In this document: piece by piece, positions 8,741 to 15,150 of the stretch
Position numbering within the stretch: position 1 is the stretch's first letter
Layout: every line of letters starts with the position of its first letter
NCBI GenBank assembly: GCA_001929475.1
Contig: LXFE01000431.1
Span: forward strand, 1-15,150
Length of the DNA: 15,150 bases
DNA from: Neolecta irregularis DAH-3
Lineage: Eukaryota; Ascomycota; Neolectomycetes; Neolectales; Neolectaceae
Direction: 5' to 3'
Position numbers and translations under genes: made by a program
Notes under the pieces: generated by a model
Database searches by the model: none
Told to the model about the DNA's origin: nothing
The model's input: only the letters and a program-made list of their open reading frames with translations

Positions 8741-9406
8741 ATGCCTTCAAGGCCTACTACACTGTCCAAGCAGAAGACAATTAGCTGTTTTTTAAAGGGT
8801 TCGAAGACCTCGACACTTTCTGGGAAAGTAAACAATACCCCCAAAAATCGCCTATTCTGATTTTGAGATAATCAAGTCATCTTCAGCCAAGTTCAAACTA
8901 GATGTTTTGGAAAAGAAGTCTACGATCTTGAAAAAGGCGAGTGAAAAACCTCAGAAGGAGGCGTTGACCGCTCGGAAAACGACCCTTTTGGACCGTGTAT
9001 GCATTTCTAGCATTCACTATTAACATCATACAGATACGTGCAAAACAAGCAGAGAAAGAGAAAATACCTATACTCACGCCTCGAGAACGGTTAGAAAAAC
9101 TGGCTTTTTCGAAGCTTCCTGCAATTGTTGACGCGCTATATCTGTATGTTTTTTCGATGATACAAGCCCTAACGTGAAAGCATGACAATGCAGAAATCCT
9201 CCTTTGGTCACAGCGAGCTTTGTGAGAAATTGGTTCAAAGCTCACGCAATCCAATGTCGGTAGAAGAAGCTGCAATGTCAATTGACTTGTTATCGCGGCA
9301 AGTACCCGATTGGTGTACTGCAATTGTAGTTGGGAGAATAAAGGCTGTCAAATTTGATAGGAAAGTTCAGAGGAGGACAGTTCTCGAGACGATCAGATCG
9401 TTATGA
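8741..9406 (+). CDS. cdt1: Minimal Cdt1-like replication licensing factor (PIP box + C-terminal winged helix)
   Basis: Cdt1 loads the Mcm2-7 helicase at origins with ORC and Cdc6. Exons: 8741-8827, 8877-8996 (or 8868-8996), 9034-9143, 9181-9406, giving about 180 residues. The start MPSRPTTLSKQKTISCFLKG contains a PIP-box-like motif (Q-x-x-I-x-x-F-L), which in Cdt1 couples PCNA binding to CRL4-Cdt2 destruction. The C-terminal half matches the fungal Cdt1 C-terminal domain: LLDRIRAKQAEKEK, then RERLEKLAFSKLPAIVDAL, and SVEEAAMSIDLLSRQVPDWC. Other Cdt1 proteins are some 440-600 residues and carry a central winged-helix (geminin-binding-like) fold; no room for it exists between the PIP box and the C-domain here. 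The last intron ends in TGAAAG; a CAG 13 bp downstream is out of frame. The C-domain assignment is firm; calling this complete Cdt1 is an inference. Confidence 0.8.
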
Positions 9407-9585
9407 ATGTCTGAGTAATACCAAGATGAATGGAATACCGGAGTATAGAGTCATAATTTGTATAGTTATAAATGTAATTGTTGATGATATTCAGGAATCA
9501 ATACAACTCGATTGATAAGCTTGTGCAGAATGCGTACACCAAATCCCGACCATTATAAACAGAAATCTTTTTGAATATTCCAAAG
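9407..9585. other. Convergent intergenic spacer
   Basis: About 180 bp of AT-rich sequence between the cdt1 stop and the stop of the next minus-strand gene. No gene is seen. Confidence 0.6.
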
Positions 9586-10068
9586 TTAGGTGAACCAACC
9601 TTTGTCTTTCTTCTCTTCAGCAGCTTTCCCTTTGGCGTCTGTTTCATTCACCATTTGGTTGAACAGTTTCTTTCCCTCTTCCTCTTTTTCAGCTATTTGG
9701 TCTTTTCGCTTCCCAAGTTCCTTTTGACCTGATCGGATGGCCCCACTCAGCCTTTCCTTGCCTTGACCATAGGCCCCGTAAATCTTCTGGTCGACCTGAT
9801 GGCCAATCTTCTGAGCGTCATTTCCGAGATGCTGGACATCCTTCTTCGCATCATTGGCAGCCTTGTTCACTACCCTGTGAGACAAGTTTTCAAGGATGGG
9901 ATTACCATCACCGCTATTGTTATATAAATAATATCCAACGGCAGCTGCTGCGGCGGCAGTAAGCCAAATCGGTAGTGTAGATTTTCCTTTCAGAACAGTG
10001 CCTATAAAGTGAGCTTGGTAACTGGCAAAAGTAGATTTACGCGGTGGTGTTGGTGGTGGTTGTGTCAT
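9586..10068 (-). CDS. Small single-TM, coiled/amphipathic protein (LEA-like; resembles fungal calcofluor-white-hypersensitive protein)
   Basis: The product has 160 residues in one frame from the ATG at 10068. A Pro-rich start (MTQPPPTPPRKSTFASYQ) leads to a hydrophobic segment at about 33-49 (LPIWLTAAAAAAVGYYLY). A long charged helical region follows with repeated DAKKDV/DAQKI/QGKERL/GQKELGKRKDQ blocks, ending in DKGWFT. The layout of one TM ending in GYYLY plus an LEA-like amphipathic tail resembles small fungal proteins annotated as calcofluor-white hypersensitive. That match is from memory and would place it in a membrane, perhaps mitochondrial or ER, with the helix exposed. The catalytic role, if any, is unknown. 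It is transcribed from its own short promoter downstream of the Hsp70-like gene. Coding status is secure because the long charged pattern is uninterrupted. Confidence 0.75.
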   Translation of the reverse strand: MTQPPPTPPRKSTFASYQAHFIGTVLKGKSTLPIWLTAAAAAAVGYYLYNNSGDGNPILENLSHRVVNKAANDAKKDVQHLGNDAQKIGHQVDQKIYGAYGQGKERLSGAIRSGQKELGKRKDQIAEKEEEGKKLFNQMVNETDAKGKAAEEKKDKGWFT

Positions 10069-10203
10069 TTGAGCAAGGATGGAACAGAAATTGGAGGCGC
10101 GGAACTGGCATGGGATTTATAGGGGAATTCAAAAAATTACGTCATGTACTGATAAATGTCTCACCAGTCCTAATGATCCATTCTCGAGCCTTTGAGAACT
10201 CTG
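10069..10203 (-). promoter_or_regulatory. Short intergenic region upstream of the LEA-like gene
   Basis: 135 bp separate the Hsp70-like stop from the next ATG on the same strand. It must hold the terminator of one gene and the promoter of the other. No clear TATA box or heat-shock element is seen. Confidence 0.5.
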
Positions 10204-12237
10204 TTACGATTCATAGGTTGCGAATACGTTTCCATACGACTTCCCATTACATATTAGCTCGAATATTATCATCGATGATCCAAACGACATTGCTAGACCA
10301 TACTCTATCCGGTAAAATTTCCGACCATCAACTCCGTCTCGGATCTTCAGTTCCTCCTTTGGGATCACAGAAAGATCAACAACTAATTTACAAAGTGTTT
10401 TGACATCTGTGAAAATCAGCACTTTGCTATATTTATGTATTTGGAACCTGAATTCTTCAGAGGCGGCGGACTTTTGGAATCGGATACTTTGAGTTTGTTG
10501 GTGAAGACGAGCGAGTCCTCGAGAGCACAGTCTTCAAAGAATCGCACCAGGATTCTTTTTCCCGTCTTCACTTCATCACCCTCGATAAATTAGTCGGACC
10601 GAGATCCAGAGGACTACCTTGACACAAAACCACGTCATATTTCCCGAAGCCCAATATCTCCCGCTCAAACCACAGTAATAGAGGCTCTCCTTTGGGTGGA
10701 TTAGAGGGTCGTATATTTTTGACATGACAACACCATAGCTTCTTCGTGCTATTCGAGAAGTAATGATGTCATTTTTCATACCATGAATCACAGCTCCACG
10801 GACAACAGCAGACCAGCTAGCGCGTTAGCGTAGGTCGAAATATGGGTTTTACGCGTCCATGGGTTGCTGAATTGACACTTTAGGGAACAGTGCTTGCAGC
10901 ACCTTTCGGAGATACACATTGCTTCCCAGACCTCCTACAAGAAATAAAGTCTGGTAATCAGTCAAGTTATTGTTATTCATCTCACCTTGACTTCTTTTTG
11001 TGCAGTCCGCACTATCGAAACAATCTGAGTCGAGACCAGCACGACGATCTTGGTCACAACAGGTTGAAAAACTATTTTCAAATCTGCCCTGTACGAATCA
11101 GTCGTCAGTTTTACAGAAAGTCGTACCTGGAAATTGTTAAAACCCCATCCGCGATGCCCGCTTCAGTATCGTCAACGTCATAGCCTGGCAACGATATTTT
11201 ATACACCTCATTCTCATCGTCGGTCTCTCCGAATCGGACCTTGATTATTGAATTGAACTCTTTAATCAAGCACGCTATGGATGTTTCAGAGAGAAGCTTT
11301 ACATGTCTCTTTAAACGATTTCTCAAAAACTTCTCAAACCCTTGATTCAGGTCTGTAGACCCACACAATTCGCCTATTCTCGGCATGGAGCTGGAGGCAC
11401 AACGTACCTATCCCCGCAATTGCCTCCTTTAAGCTTAGAGGTTTATCTTTGAGGACTTTGTATGCAATTAGATCTACAGTGCCTCCACCAGCATCAGTCA
11501 CGAGGAATACATCGCCCGTCTAGCATCAACATCCACAACAAGGACAAAGCATACCTCGAAATGAACATAATTCTGCGCTACGCAAGCTAGAGCAGCAGCC
11601 TCCGGTTCCGTCACGAAACCTAATCTCATTTCCTCAAATCCGGCATTGACAGCCGCAAGTCGCAGTATATTTCGTTCTTTATCATTCCAAAATGCCGGAA
11701 CAGTCATGGTGGTTCGAACCTCGACTCTTGACAAGACATCAGTCCCAAACGTCAGCTTGAGCTGCCCGTCTAGGTGACTCTTTAAAAACTCTAAAAACGC
11801 AGTGACCACTTGCGAACCGGTTTTATTTGCAACTTGCGGTGCAAGTTGTTGTAATTCCGCGGGTGCGATATCATAATACTCTCCACAACGATCAGTCAAC
11901 AACAATTTAAACCAAACTAAACGCTGATCGCCTCTTTGCAAAGTCTTTTCTAGAGCAGGTGCACCCCATGCCGAAATCTCTCGAGAGCTATTGCAGAATA
12001 AAACACTGGGACATCTACTAAATGATGAGTCGAGTTGTAGTTTGATGTCCCGATTTACTTGTCGTTGGAAAGGTTGCCCAGTCCCGGCCATGATTTGACG
12101 ACTGCGATATTCTTGGGATTGCTGGAATGAGCAAATGCTAGACCCGAGAACGTCGTCCCGAAATCAACTCCCACGACCTGTCCAGTCGGTGCTTTCTTAA
12201 CTAATTGTCATACGATATAATCACTCTTTTCACTCAT
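10204..12237 (-). CDS. HSPA12-like Hsp70-family ATPase, 10 exons
   Basis: This is an actin/Hsp70-fold ATPase of the divergent HSPA12 type that is expanded in fungi; clients and partners are unknown. Exons (minus): 12237-12234, 12200-12059, 12014-11555, 11519-11408, 11373-11127, 11088-10986, 10950-10853, 10816-10618, 10580-10448, 10406-10204, all in phase, giving 566 residues. Nucleotide-site motifs are intact: phosphate 1 VVGVDFGTTFSGLAFA, phosphate 2 VFLVTDAGGGTVDLIAY and adenosine motif FLVGGLGSNVYLRK. The connecting EPEAAALA and ELCGSTDLN are also present, and WSAVVRGAVIHGM follows. The C-terminal part (FCVKGDEV, DLSVIPKEEL, FYRIEYGLAMSFGSSMIIFEL, NGKSYGNV) is the usual fungal HSPA12-like tail, not a canonical Hsp70 substrate-binding domain with EEVD/HDEL end. 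The first exon would be only ATG+A. Intron 8 ends in CGAG. Intron 2 may end at 12018 or 12015. Confidence 0.9.
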
Positions 12238-12745
12238 CAATAATCTGGGGTAGGGATGAACGTTGTTTCCGGAGAGCCAAGCGGATTCGCGTCTCTTGAT
12301 ACACGTGCATCACGGTCGGACCATGCATTAGTAGTGTCTTTTTAGAAGTGAATTTCGATCTTCATCGTGGTCTGCTTGACAAATCTGTACCCAGGATATC
12401 ATCAACATTGTCCGTCAAATTCTAGCCTCCAGCGAGACAAACGTAACCGACATTTTAGAATTTGAACACGGTGCTCGTACGTATATCTAGTTCCTCAATT
12501 AAATCACGTTCTGCGAATTCAAAAGCATGAAGCAGTCAAGGCAAAATGGGGTTTGCTAGATAAAAATGGTATCATTGTTCATTGTAACTGCTAAACTATA
12601 ATTACATTCGAGAAGGAAAAGATTTCAAGTATCGCTATACAGCGCCACTAATAAATGTTCCGTGCGAGTAATGAATACTAGCGTTCTCAATAGGTACTTT
12701 ATAGTTAACAAGATAGCCGAGGATAGATAATGAGTGACAAGGTAA
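12238..12745. other. Intergenic region between two minus-strand genes
   Basis: About 500 bp. It should contain the promoter of the HSPA12-like gene and the 3' end of the paraoxonase-like gene. A possible small plus-strand gene within it is listed separately. No tRNA, repeat or heat-shock element is seen. Confidence 0.5.
12256..12594 (+). CDS. Possible small multi-exon gene of unknown family (weak)
   Basis: Three protein-like plus-strand segments sit in this gap. One starts at the ATG at 12256 (MNVVSGEPSGFASLDTRASR) and runs to a TAG at 12343-12345. The second is open from about 12395 (DIINIVRQILASSETNVTDI, then LEFEH). The third is open from 12493 to a TAA at 12594 (PQLNHVLRIQKHEAVKAKWG, then LLDKNGIIVHCNC). 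The first two can be joined in phase over a 60-63 bp GT...CCCAG segment. The last two join in phase only over a 20-bp GT...AG (12471-12490), shorter than every other intron here. I recognise no family. It may be a real small gene, a decayed gene or chance. Confidence 0.25.
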
Positions 12746-14078
12746 TCACAAAAGGGAACAGAAAACAACAGAATCTCCAGCGATAACCATTCCATCTGAT
12801 AAAAACTCTACAACTTTTCCATTGTCCACTATTTCCCCATCATCCTGCAAAATTTTCTGCACGGAATATTTTGCCATGACGCCGCCCGCTTTAATAAACG
12901 CATGATTGGAATCATTGGTGCGTATGAAGGAGCCGTTTTGTAAGAGAATATCGTAATATGCATCTAATTTATATATCGTCGTTGGCACCACTTTCTTTTT
13001 ATGATGAAGAGTTGATGATTGGAGGGAGAGAGTTCGTAGGTGGTAGGCGGATGATCCAATCGCGTAGATTGACGAGTTTGAAATGGCAATATGATCTATC
13101 GGAATATCCAGAGTTTTAAAACTATGGGCGATAAACAGCGGATTATAAATTTCGATATTATTGACGCGTTCAACATGCATCAACTATGGTAAGTTTTTCA
13201 AAGTCAAGGGGAAATACATCTTTTGTGAAGTGTTGGCGGAATTCAGAGATTTCAGCAGACATTGTACTGATAAGTAGTCGTTCTCCTGCGTCTAATACTT
13301 GTACCGCAGAAGGAAAATCTAGGCCCCAAATAACCTGCGACGCAGCATCGATTCGCGCATTATAAAAAAGAACAGATCCTCTTCTACCAAACAGTCTGTT
13401 TTCCAAAGATTTCCAAAGACCGGTGAGTCCATAGGTATTTGAAATGTAAAACGAGGGGAGAAAAGTGCCCGGTTGATCAGAGACGACTGCGATTTTATTG
13501 GGGTAATTAAACAAGGGATCTGAAATGCTTTGTTTCCAGAGTAAAATATTGTTATTTTGGATTTGAAAGACATCGACTACGAATACCGTTGAATTTGGAT
13601 AATTAATAATTAATAACAGTCCATTGTGAATGAAAAGTCCGAGGGGATGAAAAGCATGTGGGATTCCACGAATTTCAAGTTTCTCGACAGGAGATCCAGA
13701 AGAGTATTTATATACTGCGCCATCGGGTTCATTCTGAGGAAGGAGGGAGGCTCTGTTGAGGGTATGCAGATGTGCAAAATTCGAAGGGTCGCACGATAGA
13801 TAAGCCGTGTTTTCCGAGCGGTCCACCGCGATATCGAAACAATTGTGTGTTTCTTGATTCAGCGGGACTATGGGACGAAAGAGTACGAGAAATGATTGTA
13901 CATTTATCAGAGTGCAATTTTTCTACAGCGATGGGGCGGGATTTTCCATGCAAGATATTTTGCTTGTAGACTCTTGATTAGCGGGGAAGAGGGGTTTAAT
14001 ACTTGGGAGGTAAGAGAGGGCAGAGAGAATGAGGATGAAGAAGGAGAGGAGGATGTATTGAGGAGAAGGTTGAGACAT
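12746..14078 (-). CDS. Paraoxonase/arylesterase-like six-bladed beta-propeller with N-terminal membrane anchor
   Basis: Exons (minus): 14078-14003, 13970-13887, 13852-13218, 13183-12746, all in phase, giving 410 residues. The N-terminus is a signal-anchor (YILLSFFILILSALSYL). The region spliced as RPIAVEKLHSDKC, THNCFDIAVD and AYLSCD matches the entry to the PON/SMP-30-type propeller. Later landmarks are GAVYKY, FHPLGLFIHN, LLIINYPNSTVFVVDVF, SDPLFNYPNKIAVVSD, FYISNTYGL, GSVLFYNAR, LISTMSAEI and TLDIPIDHIAIS. The protein likely faces the ER lumen or exterior. Compared by motif with PON1, several catalytic and calcium residues look replaced (see findings), so hydrolase activity is doubtful. 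The first intron would be 32 bp with a GAG acceptor, the second 34 bp with AAG, the third 34 bp with TAG. An upstream ATG at 14153 would add 25 residues in frame. Confidence 0.82.
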
Positions 14079-14291
14079 GGGGTTGGGGGGAGGGGATGGT
14101 GGCTGAGATGAATTGGGAAGTGGCAGCGATGCGATTGGTGCGGCGGTGGACATGGGATTGTCTAGCCGACCGGGATGTGCAGCAGCAGGCTGGGCGGGCT
14201 GATCAACCACATCACATACTCCTTAAAGCGCGATCTTTGGAATCCGGCATGAATCGTGGCCAAAAGCAGCAACAGGGGGAGGAAGGGGAGA

Positions 14292-14771
14292 ATGCGGGTT
14301 GGGCGCGCGTGGGCTCGCGTGGCTGACTGTGAAGGGCGCGCGGACAGCCACAGGGGCTGTGTAGTGGCGGCGGCCGGACGCCCGCAATGCAAAGGAGGGC
14401 AGGCGGAGGCGGCCGAGGCCCCAGCGGCGGTGCCAGTGTCGCCGCGGGGGAGCGAGTCGAGCCAGATCTTTGAGCGGTCGGTCGTGAGCGGGCTGGGGCA
14501 GGCGGGGCGTCCCGGGCAAGGGGCGCACCTGGAGAACCTTGTGCCGCCGGTGCTGGACGAGGCGGCGGAGGCGATTACGGATGCGAGCCTGGACCCTGCG
14601 AGCGTGGACGTGGTGACGGAGGCGGCGGAGTGGCAGCCGTGGGCGGAGAGCGACCGGCGGCGGCTGAGCTTTATCAGCTATGCCTCGCTTGTGAGCGCGG
14701 AGGTGGACGAGCACGGCGGGGAGCGCCGGAAGGGCAGCGGATGCACGCTGGGCGAGTGTATGCTCAGATGA
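14292..14771 (+). CDS. Conserved filamentous-fungal protein of unknown function (SQIFER / RRLSFISYASLV motifs)
   Basis: The C-terminal two thirds carries blocks that I recall from a Pezizomycotina-wide protein without a known role: SSQIFERSV, then VPPVLDEAAEAITDASLDP ending in SVDVVTEAAE, then RRRLSFISYASLVSAEVDEH. The product is acidic, Ala/Gly-rich and likely disordered. Codons are very GC-rich. The 5' end is uncertain: the first in-frame ATG is 14292, but residues before about 14395 look non-conserved and an exon boundary could lie there. Fungal relatives are, as I remember them, longer at both ends, so this copy may be shortened. The stop codon lies inside the first copy of the repeat family at 14756-14944. 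It is divergent from the paraoxonase-like gene. Confidence 0.6.
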   Translation: MRVGRAWARVADCEGRADSHRGCVVAAAGRPQCKGGQAEAAEAPAAVPVSPRGSESSQIFERSVVSGLGQAGRPGQGAHLENLVPPVLDEAAEAITDASLDPASVDVVTEAAEWQPWAESDRRRLSFISYASLVSAEVDEHGGERRKGSGCTLGECMLR

Positions 14772-14944
14772 GAGGGCGGGAGTGTGTGCTCAGATGAGAG
14801 GGTTATGCGTGGCAGATGAGGAGTATGCGAGGGGCCGTGCTTGTGTATGCTCAGCCAATAGGGATTGCGTCGTGGAGTGTATGCTCAGCCAATAGGGATT
14901 GCGTCGTGGAGTGTATGCTCAGCCAATAGGGATTGCGACGAGGA
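14756..14944 (+). repeat. Repeat array built on GTGTATGCTCAG, with three CCAAT boxes at 34-bp spacing
   Basis: Five copies of GTGT(A/G)TGCTCAG start at 14756, 14782, 14843, 14877 and 14911. The first two continue as ATGAGAGGG. The last three form a near-perfect 34-bp tandem repeat, each with CAGCCAATAGGGATTGCG and so a CCAAT box at 14855-14859, 14889-14893 and 14923-14927. The third copy differs only near its end. The array lies 110-300 bp upstream of the ATG at 15053. CCAAT is the core site of the fungal CCAAT-binding (HAP) complex. Confidence 0.9.
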
Positions 14945-15052
14945 GTATCAGACGATAGGCGGACTCAGCGGGGCGGCCAGAGGGTGGTGGAGCACCCGGC
15001 AACACCCGCGCCGCCCGGCAGTCTCCGAGCGCTTCCCCCCTCCTCTCCAGCG

Positions 15053-15150
15053 ATGGCCAGTGCGCCGGATGGCCTGTTTGCCCGCAGCAGCGCCGCCGAG
15101 CCGCACAGCCCTGTCTGCAGCACCAGCAACAGCCCCGCGCAGCCGCAGCC
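15053..15150 (+). CDS. Start of an unknown GC-rich gene (3' partial)
   Basis: ATG at 15053 opens a frame of 32 codons to the window edge (MASAPDGLFARSSAAEPHSP, then Ser/Pro/Gln-rich). The start fits a low-complexity N-terminus such as fungal transcription factors have, but nothing diagnostic is visible and no family can be assigned. It sits downstream of the triple CCAAT array, which supports a real promoter and start. Confidence 0.45.
   Translation, partial: MASAPDGLFARSSAAEPHSPVCSTSNSPAQPQ

Noticed and set aside
9586-10068. A possible 36-bp in-frame GT...AAAG intron in the LEA-like gene
   Set aside because: The segment reads through without a stop and lacks a convincing branch motif, so an uninterrupted frame is simpler.
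10851-10856. ACGCGT as an MBF site
   Set aside because: It straddles an exon/intron junction of the HSPA12-like gene; another at 13164-13169 is inside a coding exon, so single ACGCGT words are not informative here.
13923-14078. In-frame TAG after the signal anchor, suggesting a paraoxonase-like pseudogene
   Set aside because: Two short introns (14002-13971 and 13886-13853) remove the stop and restore the family's N-terminal motif in phase.
14223-14714. Long minus-strand open frame opposite the conserved plus-strand gene
   Set aside because: It is Arg/Pro/His-rich, as expected from the antisense of GC-rich codons, while the plus strand carries recognisable conserved blocks.
14756-14944. CRISPR-like array
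   Set aside because: The units are directly adjacent 34-bp tandem repeats without unique spacers, in a fungal genome.
15053-15150. Joining the right-edge open frame to the left-edge bZIP frame as one gene on a circular molecule
   Set aside because: The two frames do not match in phase across the ends, and nothing else suggests circularity.

Overview
The window is nuclear DNA of an ascomycete fungus, most likely Pezizomycotina or a relative. The evidence is an Atf1/AtfA-type bZIP factor with the fungal Aft1 homology region, a fungal HSPA12-like Hsp70, a reduced fungal-type Cdt1, an Spc98/GCP3 gamma-tubulin complex subunit, a U3 processome subunit (Utp15), and conserved filamentous-fungal proteins of unknown function. 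There is no sign of a virus, transposon, CRISPR array, rRNA gene or convincing tRNA gene.

Layout, left to right: bZIP factor (+, enters from the left edge, stops at 1025); conserved unknown gene (-, 1439-1931); small heat-shock protein (+, 2418-2882) behind a textbook heat-shock element and TATA box; gamma-tubulin complex GCP3 (-, 3041-5999, 11 exons); UTP15 (+, 6909-8579, 6 exons); a very short Cdt1 (+, 8741-9406, 4 exons); a small one-TM helical protein (-, 9586-10068); HSPA12-like Hsp70 (-, 10204-12237, 10 exons); a paraoxonase-like six-bladed propeller (-, 12746-14078, 4 exons); a conserved unknown protein (+, about 14292-14771); a triplicated CCAAT-box repeat array; and the first 32 codons of another + gene at 15053. 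The genes are unrelated housekeeping and stress genes. They do not form an operon or cluster.

The most striking feature is the gene architecture. Reconstructing the five main multi-exon genes by frame and by family motifs needs about 30 introns. Almost all are only 32-42 bp, and roughly a third end in AAG or GAG instead of the usual CAG/TAG. Simple open reading frames therefore badly fragment these genes. Base composition is also uneven: both window ends (about 1-480 and 14160-15150) are very GC-rich, while the middle is AT-leaning. One of the shifts lies inside the bZIP gene.

Exon coordinates were worked out by hand from frame, splice motifs and remembered family sequence. They are predictions that RNA data should confirm.
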